Origin: Dactylosporangium siamense
GTDB taxonomy: Bacteria; Actinomycetota; Actinomycetes; Mycobacteriales; Micromonosporaceae
Length of the DNA stretch: 64,000 nt
Direction: 5' to 3'
Assembly (NCBI RefSeq): GCF_016862795.1
Contig: NZ_BONQ01000182.1
Location: forward strand, 21,222 to 85,221
A program made the position numbers and the translations under genes. Position 1 is the stretch's first letter. Every line of letters begins with the position of its first letter. The notes under the pieces were generated by a model. It worked only from the letters and a program-made list of their open reading frames with translations. It was not told the DNA's origin and did not search any database. Shown piece by piece: positions 1-8,055 of the stretch.

Positions 1-1055
1 CCGGGGCCGGTCGGTACGCGGATGTGACCGTTCTCCAGGACCAGCGGTGGGGTGATGTCGACCCGGTAGAACCGCCCGGAGGCGGATATGTCGCCGGGCA
101 GCGTGAATCCGGGGAGGGAGGCGAGTGCGGCGTTGGCCGCCCGTCCGAGCCCGCTCTCGATCATTCCGCCGCACCACACCGGCACGCCGTGGGCCGCCGC
201 GACGTCGTGGATCGCCTTGGCCTCCAGGTAGCCGCCGACCCGTCCAGGCTTGATGTTGATCACCTGAGTTGCGCCGAGGCGGATCGCGGCGGCGGCGGTC
301 TGGGCCGAGACGATGGACTCGTCGAGGCAGATCGGTGTGCGCACGACCCGGGCGAGGTCGGCGTGGCCGAGCACGTCGTCCTCTGGCAGGGGCTGCTCGA
401 TGAGCAGGAGATCGAAGTCGTCGAGTTTGGCCAGGTGCCGCGCGTCGCGCAAGGTGTAGGCGGTGTTCGCGTCCACCTGGAGCAGCATGGCGTCGCCGAA
501 CTGTTCCCGGACGGCGCGGACCGGCTCGACGTCCCAACCCGGCTCGATCTTGAGTTTGATCCGGCGGTAACCCTCGTCGAGGTAGCCGGCCACCACGTCG
601 AGCAGCGCCGGGATGCTCTCGAAGATCCCCACCGACACCCCGGCCGGGACCCGGTCGACCACGCCGCCGAGTTCGCGGGCGAACGATCGGCCGGTTTCCC
701 GCAGTTCGGCGTCGAGGACCGCCATCTCCAGGGCGGCCTTGGCCATGCGGTGCCCCTTGAAGTGCTCGAGCCGCCGCGCCACCGCCGGCGCGCCGAACTC
801 CTCGACGGCCGCATTCCCCTCGTCGGTGGCCAGTGCCGGCAGGAGGAACCGCCGGAGTACGTCGCTCTGCCCGTCGACGTACTCCGGCGAGTACGCCGGA
901 TCGACCAGCGCCACGCATTCGCCCCAGCCGTACCCGGCGTCGGTGATCACTTTGAGCAGCAGGATGTCGCGCTGGTGCTGGGTGCCGAACGAGGTGCGGA
1001 ACGGGCTGACCAGCGGCATCCCGATCCGGCGCAGCTCTACCGCGCGGATCTTCAT
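1..1055 (-). CDS. N-succinylamino-acid racemase / o-succinylbenzoate synthase-type enolase-superfamily enzyme (3' end beyond window)
   Basis: Enolase-superfamily TIM-barrel enzyme of the MenC/NSAR group. 352 residues are visible and about 15-20 C-terminal ones are missing at the left edge. The catalytic set is complete: K167 and K169 in IKLKIEPGWD on barrel strand 2, metal ligands D195, E220 and D245, and K269 on strand 6. The KIEPGWD signature favours the NSAR/OSBS subgroup over Ala-Glu dipeptide epimerases. NSAR enzymes interconvert N-succinyl-D- and -L-amino acids; OSBS dehydrates a menaquinone precursor. No menaquinone gene is nearby, while a GNAT and an M20 hydrolase lie directly upstream in one overlapping operon, which fits the D-to-L amino-acid route. 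Start ATG at 1055 overlaps the GNAT stop (ATGA). Confidence 0.88.
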   Translation of the reverse strand, partial: MKIRAVELRRIGMPLVSPFRTSFGTQHQRDILLLKVITDAGYGWGECVALVDPAYSPEYVDGQSDVLRRFLLPALATDEGNAAVEEFGAPAVARRLEHFKGHRMAKAALEMAVLDAELRETGRSFARELGGVVDRVPAGVSVGIFESIPALLDVVAGYLDEGYRRIKLKIEPGWDVEPVRAVREQFGDAMLLQVDANTAYTLRDARHLAKLDDFDLLLIEQPLPEDDVLGHADLARVVRTPICLDESIVSAQTAAAAIRLGATQVINIKPGRVGGYLEAKAIHDVAAAHGVPVWCGGMIESGLGRAANAALASLPGFTLPGDISASGRFYRVDITPPLVLENGHIRVPTGP

Positions 1056-1861
1056 CGCGTGTCTCCAGTCGAGGTCGGGGGTTCGAGGTGGTAGCCGGCG
1101 GCGCGATCGAAACCGACGACCCGCCAGCCTTCGGCCAACAGCGGGTGCAGGCGGTCGCGGACGCGGATGCGCCAGGCCCGGGCGCCGGCGTGGTCGCCGG
1201 CCCGCATCGCCTCGATGTCGTCGGGCAGCGCGACATGGACGGCGCGGTCCGACGGGCTCGCCCCCGGCAGCGATCGGCCCGAACCCGCGGCCCGGGCGGC
1301 CGGTGACTGAAGCTCCCAGCGCACCAGAACCCGATCGGAGTCGTCGTGCCCGTTGATCGCGTCGTTCATCGGGCCGTAGAAGTTGGTCAGGTACTCCACC
1401 GGTCGCGCCCCGAGTTTCGCGATGTTGAAGTATGCGTTGCGGGCCACCAGCGGGTCGTAGGTCCATTCGATCGTCGCGATGCCGCGTTTCAGGGCCCAGG
1501 TTCGCTGGTGAAGTTTCAGCGCGTACCCGACGCCGCGCCCGACCTGACCGGGGAGCACGCCGGCGATGTGGCTGTGCAACGCGCGGGCCTCGGGCTCCTC
1601 GTGGAAGCCGACGCAGCCGCCGACCATCCGCCCATCGCTGTACGCGCCCACGACGTAGCTGCCCGCACGGCTCATGGCGCGCAGCAGTTCGCCGGACATC
1701 ATCGGGACCGATGATCCCCAGATCTCGGTGAGCGTGGCGGCCAGCGTGCCAAGTTCGTCGACCTGGGTGAGTTCGCGCAGCTCGGTGCCGGCCTGAGCGG
1801 CCGCCTTGGCCCAGCCGGCCTCGGCCTCGGCGACGTCGCCATGGTGTTCGTCCCGGCTCAT
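1052..1861 (-). CDS. GNAT-family acyltransferase (COG3375-like), probable D-amino-acid N-succinyltransferase
   Basis: A 269-residue GNAT-fold protein. An acetyl-CoA-binding-like segment, GVLPGQVGRGVGYALKLHQR, is followed by WALKRGIATIEWTYDPL and NAYFNIAKLGA, typical of the COG3375 group of predicted acyltransferases. In Geobacillus a GNAT of this kind partners N-succinylamino-acid racemase and succinylates D-amino acids from succinyl-CoA; the same role is inferred here from the neighbours. ATG at 1861 is preferred over an upstream in-frame start at 1909, because it overlaps the stop of the upstream M20 gene (ATGA) and the extra 16 residues are low-complexity. The stop overlaps the racemase start. 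The C-terminal third (about residues 190-269) is less conserved. Substrate is inferred, not shown. Confidence 0.82.
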   Translation of the reverse strand: MSRDEHHGDVAEAEAGWAKAAAQAGTELRELTQVDELGTLAATLTEIWGSSVPMMSGELLRAMSRAGSYVVGAYSDGRMVGGCVGFHEEPEARALHSHIAGVLPGQVGRGVGYALKLHQRTWALKRGIATIEWTYDPLVARNAYFNIAKLGARPVEYLTNFYGPMNDAINGHDDSDRVLVRWELQSPAARAAGSGRSLPGASPSDRAVHVALPDDIEAMRAGDHAGARAWRIRVRDRLHPLLAEGWRVVGFDRAAGYHLEPPTSTGDTR

Positions 1862-2979
1862 GGGCCTTCCTCCAGAAGTTCGGCGACCAGGGCGTGCAGC
1901 AACGCGCACCGGTCGAGGAGGCGGTCGACAAGGACATGCTCGTGGTCGGCGTGGGCTCCCCCGCCGACGGCACCGAGCCCATCCAGGGTCGGCGTGCCGA
2001 CCCCGGCGGTGAAGTTGCCGTCGCTGGCTCCGCCGACGGCGGCCGTCGACAACGGCGGCAGGCCGAGCCGCTCGACGATCCGGTGCGCACGCGTCGCCGG
2101 CTCCGCGCTGGAGGACGCCTCCAGCGGCGGCCGGTTGATGCCGCCGGAGACGCTGACCTCCGCCTCGGGCAGCACCGGGGTGAGCGCGCGCAGCGCCGTG
2201 TCGACCCGCTGCTGCTCCTCGGCGGTCCAGGCTCGCACGTCCACGGTGAAACCCGCCGTGGCGGGGACGGTGTTGGCGGTGGTGCCGGCGCGTGCGACGG
2301 TCGGGGTGACGGTGGTCCCGGCCCGGGGATCACCGAGCGCCGCGACGGTGAGCAGCTGGTGGGCCAGCTCCACGGCGGCGTTGACGCCGTTCTCCGGCTC
2401 CAGCCCGGCGTGGGCCGCGCGACCGGCCACGCCGACCTCGTACAGCGAGACGCCTTTGCGGGCCACCTTGAGCGCGCCGCCGTCGGCGGAGGCTTCCAGG
2501 ACCAGAGCCGCCGTGGCGCCGCGTGCGTCGTCCTCGACGAGCTGCCGCGAGGACGGCGAGCCGAGTTCCTCGTCTCCGGTCACCAGCAACGTCACGCCGT
2601 TGCGATCGGTCAGGCTCGCCACCACGTGGATCGCCATCACGAGCCCGGCCAGCATGTCGAAGCAACCCGGCCCGCGCAGCACGCCGGCTTCGACCCGGAA
2701 CGGGATGCGTTCCAGCGTCCCGATCGGCCACACCGTGTCATGGTGACCGAGCAGGAGGACCCGCCCGGTGGTCCGGTCCCCGAATCGCCATCGCAGGTGG
2801 CTCCAGCCGTCGATGGTGATCCGTTCGGGGGGTTGGCCGAGCCGGGCCGTGCCGATCTCGGCGACCAGGTCGGCGGATCGGGCCACCGCCGCGTGGTCGG
2901 CCGACGGCGACTCGCATTCGACGAGCCGTCGCAGATCGACGAGCAGGTCGTCGAGGTCGACCGGTGGTGGTGTGCTCAC
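1858..2979 (-). CDS. M20-family metallohydrolase (carboxypeptidase G2 / N-acyl amino acid hydrolase type)
   Basis: A 373-residue cytoplasmic M20 peptidase without signal peptide. The zinc ligands are visible: GHHDTVWP (H79, D81), GPGCFDMLAG (D108), GDEELG (E137-E138, the general base and bridging pair) and a C-terminal GGGAHADHEHV histidine. The dimerisation domain lies around residues 175-285. M20 enzymes remove N-acyl groups or C-terminal glutamate. Placed between a GNAT and an NSAR-type racemase, the simplest role is hydrolysis of N-succinyl-L-amino acids, the irreversible last step of D- to L-amino-acid conversion. The stop overlaps the GNAT start by ATGA, and only two bases separate this start from the upstream serine hydrolase stop. 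Confidence 0.88.
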   Translation of the reverse strand: MSTPPPVDLDDLLVDLRRLVECESPSADHAAVARSADLVAEIGTARLGQPPERITIDGWSHLRWRFGDRTTGRVLLLGHHDTVWPIGTLERIPFRVEAGVLRGPGCFDMLAGLVMAIHVVASLTDRNGVTLLVTGDEELGSPSSRQLVEDDARGATAALVLEASADGGALKVARKGVSLYEVGVAGRAAHAGLEPENGVNAAVELAHQLLTVAALGDPRAGTTVTPTVARAGTTANTVPATAGFTVDVRAWTAEEQQRVDTALRALTPVLPEAEVSVSGGINRPPLEASSSAEPATRAHRIVERLGLPPLSTAAVGGASDGNFTAGVGTPTLDGLGAVGGGAHADHEHVLVDRLLDRCALLHALVAELLEEGP

Positions 2980-2981
2980 GG

Positions 2982-4370
2982 TCAGGCTGTCCGCTTCGGG
3001 GTGGCCCGCGCGCCGAGGTGGATGTAGTCCTCACCGGTCGGCAGGGTGTAGAACCGCACCGGGAAATGGGCCTCCGACCCGTCCAGCTGGACGGCGAACA
3101 GGGCGTCCTCGACCGCGACCAGCGGGTGGGTCTCCGGCTTGGCCTCCTCCAGCTGGGCCACCGGTCCAGTGAGGGTGATCCGGATCATCGGCTGGTCGCC
3201 GTCGAGGAAGACCTCCAGCTGCACCGACTCGCGGCTGTACACGCCGACGTACGGGGTGGCGTCGACCACGATCGGTTCGGCCGGCAGCTCGAAGCGGGGC
3301 GGCAGGTCGACGCCGGCGAGCTCGGCGAAGATCTCGCCGAACAGATCCTGGTACAAGGGGATCGCGCTACCGATGTTGGTGTTGAGCGCGACCGCGAGGC
3401 CCACCTCGGGCAGCAGCCGCAGGAAGGCCGCCTGGCCGATGGTGTTGCCGTCGTGGCCGATGGCCCGGTGGCCGTTCCAGTCGCAGCGGAACCAGCCGAG
3501 CCCCCACGAGTCGCCGAGCAGGATCTTCTCCGGGCAGTCGACCTGGAACGCGGCCATCGCGGCGGTGCTCGCCTCGGCCAGGACCTGAGTGCCGTCGGCG
3601 GCACGGCCGCCGGTCAGGTGCATACGGGCGAATGCGAGCACGTCGGCGACGTCGGCGTTGATGAGGCCGGCCGGCGCGACCGAGCGGGGCAGCGCCCACA
3701 CCGGTGCGACGACGGGTTCGTCGCCGCCCTTGAGGTGCCCGACCGAGTGCGCGAACACCATCGCCTCCTCGGGAAGGGTACCGGTGCGGGTGAGGCCGAG
3801 CGGGACGAACAGCTTCTCCTTGATCGCCGCGTCCCAGGTCTGGCCGGTGGTGACCTCGATGATGCGGCCGAGGATCGAGTAGCCGGAGTTGCAGTACGAC
3901 CAGGTAGCGCCGAGCGGGTGGTTCTGCGCGGCCGTGCTCAGCTCGGCGACGTACTTGCGCAGGGCGTCGTCGCCGCGGCCGGTGTCGGTGAAGACGTCAC
4001 CGTCGATGCCGCTGCTGTGGGTCAGCAGGTGCCGGACGGTCACCTCCTTGGTCACATCCGGGTCGCGGAGTTCGAGGTCGGTGACGATGTCGACGACCGG
4101 GGTGTCGAGGGTGAAGCGGCCCTCGTCGACCAGCTGCATGATGACGGTGGCGGTCCACACCTTGGTGATCGAGCCGATCTGCCAGACCGAGTCGGTGGTG
4201 GCGGGCTGGCCGGTACCGGCGTGCAGAACCCCGGTCGCGGCGGTGAACACCTCGTCGTCCGCGCCGTCGGCGCCCAGGCGCAGGATGCCGAGCTGGGCGC
4301 CGGGCACGCCGTGCCGGGCCACCAGATCGTCGAGGCGACGCTGCCAGTGCGCGTGGTCAATCGTGGTCAT
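2982..4370 (-). CDS. Beta-lactamase-fold serine hydrolase (class C / D-aminopeptidase / EstB type), copy 1
   Basis: 462 residues, no obvious signal peptide, so probably cytoplasmic. The class-C fold motifs are present: SITK (S67 nucleophile, K70), YCN (Y159-N161) and HDG at 306-308 in place of the KTG triad. A C-terminal beta-barrel-like extension of about 110 residues resembles that of D-aminopeptidases and EstB-type esterases. The family includes DD-peptidases, D-aminopeptidases and esterases. The position between a dipeptide importer and the D-to-L amino-acid genes favours a D-aminopeptidase/D-peptidase role. The start overlaps the stop of the upstream ATPase gene (ATGA). A paralogue sits at 9677-11047, so the two hydrolases flank the transporter. 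Confidence 0.85.
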   Translation of the reverse strand: MTTIDHAHWQRRLDDLVARHGVPGAQLGILRLGADGADDEVFTAATGVLHAGTGQPATTDSVWQIGSITKVWTATVIMQLVDEGRFTLDTPVVDIVTDLELRDPDVTKEVTVRHLLTHSSGIDGDVFTDTGRGDDALRKYVAELSTAAQNHPLGATWSYCNSGYSILGRIIEVTTGQTWDAAIKEKLFVPLGLTRTGTLPEEAMVFAHSVGHLKGGDEPVVAPVWALPRSVAPAGLINADVADVLAFARMHLTGGRAADGTQVLAEASTAAMAAFQVDCPEKILLGDSWGLGWFRCDWNGHRAIGHDGNTIGQAAFLRLLPEVGLAVALNTNIGSAIPLYQDLFGEIFAELAGVDLPPRFELPAEPIVVDATPYVGVYSRESVQLEVFLDGDQPMIRITLTGPVAQLEEAKPETHPLVAVEDALFAVQLDGSEAHFPVRFYTLPTGEDYIHLGARATPKRTA

Positions 4371-5131
4371 CGAAACTCCTTACGAGGGTGGGTGGAACGG
4401 CCGGCCACGCCGGCGGGCACCGCGGCGAGCAGCCGACGGGTGTATTCGTGACTCGGATCGCCGAGCACCTCGGCGGCGGGTCCGTCCTCGACCAGGCGAC
4501 CCTGGTACATGACGGCGATGCGGCTGGCCACGTAGCGCACGACCGCGAGGTTGTGCGAGATGAACAGGATCGACAGGCCCAGTTCGCGCTGCATCTCCCG
4601 GATCAGGTTCAGGATGGCGCCCTGGACCGAGACGTCGAGAGCGGAGGTGATCTCGTCGGCGATCAGGACCTCGGGCCGGCCGGCGAGCGCCCGGGCGAGC
4701 GCGACGCGTTGACGCTGGCCGCCGGAGAGCTGGCCCGGGCGCTGGCCGGCCCGGGCCGGGTCGAGATGGACCCGGTGCAGCAGGCGCTCGACCTCGCGGC
4801 GGCGGACGGTGCGGTCCAGCCGCTCAGGGATGGCCTCGGCGATGCTCTCGCCGACCGTCATGCGCGGGTCGAGCGACGAGTACGGGTCCTGGAAGACCAT
4901 CTGCACCGGGCGCCGCCGGCCCCGACGGGCGAGCTCACGGCCGTCGAGCTCGATCCGGCCGCCGCTGACCGGGGCCAGACCGACGATGGCGCGGGCGATG
5001 CTCGACTTGCCCGACCCGGACTCGCCGACCAGTCCGACGATCTCGCCGTCGGGAACGGTCAGGCTGACCCGGTCGACCGCGGTGGTGTGGCGGTACCGGA
5101 CAGTGAGTTCCTGGAGATCAAGGCGGCTCAC
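4367..5131 (-). CDS. Dipeptide/oligopeptide ABC transporter ATP-binding protein (DppF type)
   Basis: 254-residue ABC ATPase. Walker A GESGSGKSS, Q-loop VFQDPYSSLDP, signature LSGGQRQR, Walker B VLIADEITSALD and the H-switch ISHNL are all present. It ends with the usual peptide-transporter sequence SHEYTRRLLAAVP. It is the second ATPase of a Dpp/Opp importer; the first is fused to a permease upstream. GTG at 5131 is preferred because it overlaps the upstream stop (GTGA) and begins the conserved strand RLDLQELTVRY. A longer frame reaching 5254 lies inside the upstream gene. Its own stop overlaps the following serine hydrolase start. Note DEITSALD rather than the commoner DEPTSALD. Confidence 0.9.
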   Translation of the reverse strand: MSRLDLQELTVRYRHTTAVDRVSLTVPDGEIVGLVGESGSGKSSIARAIVGLAPVSGGRIELDGRELARRGRRRPVQMVFQDPYSSLDPRMTVGESIAEAIPERLDRTVRRREVERLLHRVHLDPARAGQRPGQLSGGQRQRVALARALAGRPEVLIADEITSALDVSVQGAILNLIREMQRELGLSILFISHNLAVVRYVASRIAVMYQGRLVEDGPAAEVLGDPSHEYTRRLLAAVPAGVAGRSTHPRKEFR

Positions 5132-7020
5132 GCGTCCACCTCCCGGGCGTCGCGGGCGTGCGGAACGGGCAGCGACTCGCCGGGATGCCAGCACGCCACA
5201 CCCGACGTCAGGGTCGGCTCCTGGGTGCGGCAACGCCGATCGGCCAGCGGGCACCGGGCCGCGTAGGCGCAGCCGTCCGGCACGTGAGCCGGGTCGACCG
5301 GCTGGCCGAAGATGGTGGCCAGCGGGGCGTCGAGATCGCTGTGCATGTCGGGCACGGCGGCGACCAGCGCCCGGGTGTACGGGTGCCGGGCAGCGACGGC
5401 GAGGTCGGCGGCGGGGAGGTCCTCGACGACGCGGCCGGCGTACATGACCATCACCCGGTCGCAGACCTCGGCGACCACCGACACGTCATGACTGATCAGG
5501 ATGAGGGCGACGTCGTCGGTCGTGCGGACCTCCCGCAACATGTCCAGCACCTGCCGCTGCACGGTGACGTCGAGGGCAGTGGTCGGCTCATCGGCCACGA
5601 TGAGCTTGGGCGCGCCCATCAGGCCCATGCCGATCATCGCGCGCTGGCGCATTCCACCGGAGAACTCGAACGGGTACTGCCGAGCCCGGCGGTGCGGGTC
5701 GTGGATGTGGACCGCGCTCAACCGATCGACCGCGCGCCGCCACGCCTGTTTCCGGGTCGCGCCCTGGTGGGCCCGCGCCGCCTCGGCCAGTTGCGCGCCG
5801 ACCCGGTGTGCGGGGTTGAACGAGGTCATCGGGTCCTGGAACACCATGGCCACGGAGGTGCCGAGCAGGTGCCGGTGGTCGGTGCCGTCGTGCAGGTCGG
5901 TGCCGAGGACGGCGAGCCGGTCGGCGTCCACCTGCGCCGGGAATTCCAGCAGGTCGGCGACGGCCAGCGCGGTCAGCGACTTGCCGGAGCCCGACTCGCC
6001 GACGATGCCGACCGCCTCGCCCCGACGGACCTGGAAGGTGACGCCGCGCACCGGGCGGATCACGTCACCGCCGTGCGGGAACGCGACGCGCAGGTTCGCA
6101 ACGTCCAGCACCAGGTCCGGGTCGACGTCGTCAGCGGGCGGCGGCGCGGCTGCCCGGGCACGGTGGCGGGTCGGCGTGACCACGGCCCGCCACGCGACGT
6201 CGACCTGGACGCCGAGGGCCCGGGCGACGGCCTCCCCGCTGAGATTGAACGCGAGGCCGGCGATGATCACCGCCGCGCCCGGGGCGAGGGCGGCCAGCGG
6301 GTGCACGTAGATGCCGCCGAGCCCGTCCTGCATCATGCGGCCCCAGTCGTAGTCCGGGGACTGCACGCCGAGCCCGAGGAACGACAAGCCGGCGAAGGAA
6401 AGCAGCACGCCGCCGGCGCCGATGGTGGCGTTCACGATGAGCGGTTCGGCGATGTTGGGCAGCAGGTGGCGGACGAGGATCCGGCCCGGCCGCACACCAC
6501 TGGCCCGGGCGGCGGCGACGAAGTCGCGCCCCGCGACGGCGGCCATGAGCGTGTGGCCGAGCCGGGCGAAGGTCGGCGCGCCGGCCAGACCGACCGCGAG
6601 GACCGCGCCCTTGGCGCCGACACCGAAGACGATGGCGAAGAAGAGGACGAGCAGCAGGCCGGGGAACGCGACCAGGATGTTGACCAGCCCGATGAGTGGC
6701 CGGCCGATCCAGCGGCCCAGCAGGGTCGGGGCGGCGCCGAGCACGACGCCCACGACAACCGCGATCAGCGTCGCCGACACGGCGAGCGTGATGGACAGGC
6801 GGGTGGCGACCAGCACCCGGTAGAAGATGTCCCGGCCGAGATTGTCGGTGCCGAACCAGTGCTCGCCGGACGCTCCGGCGAGCAGGTTGTCGGTGTCGTA
6901 GTCGCCGGCCTGGCGATGCCATATGAGCGGGGCGAACACCGCCAGGAACAGGGTGACCGCGAGCAGGCCGAACCCGACGATGCCGAGTGGCGTGCGGGCG
7001 GCGCGGGACCAGCGCTGCAT
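5128..7020 (-). CDS. Fused dipeptide ABC transporter permease (DppC) and ATPase (DppD)
   Basis: A 630-residue natural fusion. Residues 1-270 are a DppC-type permease: N-terminal transmembrane segment, GTDNLGRDIFYRVL motif, and the inner-membrane EAA-like loop RASGVRPGRILVRHLLPN. After a proline/alanine linker (about 280-300) comes a DppD ATPase with Walker A GESGSGKS at 341-348, VFQDPMTSFNP, FSGGMRQRAMIG, VADEPTTALD and SHDVSVV. The C-terminal oligopeptide extension carries the cysteine pattern CAYAARCPLADRRC and a late CWHP. In most bacteria these are separate genes. Start ATG at 7020 shares one base with the DppB stop (TGATG); the stop overlaps the DppF start. Confidence 0.9.
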   Translation of the reverse strand: MQRWSRAARTPLGIVGFGLLAVTLFLAVFAPLIWHRQAGDYDTDNLLAGASGEHWFGTDNLGRDIFYRVLVATRLSITLAVSATLIAVVVGVVLGAAPTLLGRWIGRPLIGLVNILVAFPGLLLVLFFAIVFGVGAKGAVLAVGLAGAPTFARLGHTLMAAVAGRDFVAAARASGVRPGRILVRHLLPNIAEPLIVNATIGAGGVLLSFAGLSFLGLGVQSPDYDWGRMMQDGLGGIYVHPLAALAPGAAVIIAGLAFNLSGEAVARALGVQVDVAWRAVVTPTRHRARAAAPPPADDVDPDLVLDVANLRVAFPHGGDVIRPVRGVTFQVRRGEAVGIVGESGSGKSLTALAVADLLEFPAQVDADRLAVLGTDLHDGTDHRHLLGTSVAMVFQDPMTSFNPAHRVGAQLAEAARAHQGATRKQAWRRAVDRLSAVHIHDPHRRARQYPFEFSGGMRQRAMIGMGLMGAPKLIVADEPTTALDVTVQRQVLDMLREVRTTDDVALILISHDVSVVAEVCDRVMVMYAGRVVEDLPAADLAVAARHPYTRALVAAVPDMHSDLDAPLATIFGQPVDPAHVPDGCAYAARCPLADRRCRTQEPTLTSGVACWHPGESLPVPHARDAREVDA

Positions 7021-8021
7021 CAGTCAACTCCGATCGTGGAGCGCGGGGCGAGCACGGCCAGCACGACGTCGACCACGGTGTTGATCAGCAGCACGCCGAC
7101 GCCGTAGACGAGCACGATGGCCTGGACCAGCGGGTAATCCTTGTTGATGATCGATTGGACGATCGTGCTGCCGAGGCCGGGCCAGGCGAAGACGTTCTCG
7201 ACGAGCACGGTGCCGGCGACCAGCGAACCGAGCAGGAGCCCGCTGACGGTCAACGTCGCGGTGACCGCGTTGGGCAGGGCGTGCACGAGGTTGATCCGCG
7301 GCCCGGACAGCCGCTTGGCTCGGGCGGTGCGCAGGTAGTCGGTGTCGAGCACGGACAGCATTTCCACCCGGACGATCCGCGACAGGATCGCTGCCGGGCC
7401 GACGGCCAGGGCCAGCACGGGCAGGACGAACGAGCTGGCCCCGTCGCGGCCCGCGACCGGCAGCCAGTGCAGGTTCACGGCGAAGACGAACACGAACACC
7501 ACACCGAGCACGAAGTCCGGGACGGCACCGAGGATGACGGTCGAAGAGACGAAGGCCAGTTCGGTGCGGCGGGCCCGGCCGTGCCGGGTGAGCACCGCGA
7601 CCCCGACACCGAGCGGGATCGCGACCACGACCGCCACCGCGAAGGCCAGCAGCGCCAGCTCGGCGGTGGCCGGCAGCCGCTGGCCGATGATCTGGCTGAC
7701 CGGCAGTTGCGAGCCGATCGAGTCGCCGAGTTGCCCGGTGAGCAGCCCGCGCAGGAAGTGTCCGTACTGCACGAGCAGCGGGTCGTCCAACCCCAGGGCG
7801 TGGCGCTGGGCGCTGACCAGGTCAGCCGGCGCCAGCGGGCCCAGCGCCGCCCGGATCGGGTCGCCGGGCACCAGGTGGACCATGAAGAACGCCGCCGTGA
7901 CCAGCACCCACAGCGACACCAGCAGCCGCAAGGTCCGTCGTGCCGCGAAGCGGACCCATCGGTTCCTCCACCAGTCGGTGGCCCGGCCGCGCTCCGACAC
8001 GGCTACCGGTGTCGCTGACAT
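7020..8021 (-). CDS. Dipeptide ABC transporter permease (DppB type)
   Basis: 333-residue inner-membrane protein with about six transmembrane helices. The first is LRLLVSLWVLVTAAFFMVHL, followed by the DppB landmark VPGDPIRAALG. The EAA loop TARAKRLSGPRINLVHALPN and the C-terminal FAWPGLGSTIVQSI/DYPLVQAIVLVYG are typical. It forms the import channel with the DppC half of the next gene. ATG at 8021 is preceded by a GGGGGAG ribosome-binding site at good spacing; in-frame codons farther upstream, to 8318, would run into the binding-protein gene. 34 bases separate it from the binding-protein stop, so the genes are probably co-transcribed. Confidence 0.92.
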   Translation of the reverse strand: MSATPVAVSERGRATDWWRNRWVRFAARRTLRLLVSLWVLVTAAFFMVHLVPGDPIRAALGPLAPADLVSAQRHALGLDDPLLVQYGHFLRGLLTGQLGDSIGSQLPVSQIIGQRLPATAELALLAFAVAVVVAIPLGVGVAVLTRHGRARRTELAFVSSTVILGAVPDFVLGVVFVFVFAVNLHWLPVAGRDGASSFVLPVLALAVGPAAILSRIVRVEMLSVLDTDYLRTARAKRLSGPRINLVHALPNAVTATLTVSGLLLGSLVAGTVLVENVFAWPGLGSTIVQSIINKDYPLVQAIVLVYGVGVLLINTVVDVVLAVLAPRSTIGVD

Positions 8022-8055
8022 ACGGGTGACTCCCCCGGATCGGTTGGTGGTCGGG

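Noticed and set aside
24..1094. Long open frame on the plus strand opposite the racemase gene
   Set aside because: Its protein is low-complexity, rich in Val-Asp-Arg-Gly, with no motif, while the minus strand has a complete enolase-superfamily catalytic set.
2964..4451. 495-codon plus-strand open frame
   Set aside because: Antisense to a serine hydrolase with SITK/YCN/HDG motifs; the plus reading is a codon-bias artefact of high-GC DNA.
5132..5254. Extended N-terminus for the DppF-type ATPase
   Set aside because: The extra 41 residues are Arg/Pro-rich, lie inside the upstream gene, and GTG 5131 has a GTGA overlap.
5158..7107. 649-codon plus-strand open frame
   Set aside because: Antisense to the permease-ATPase fusion, which has all ABC motifs.
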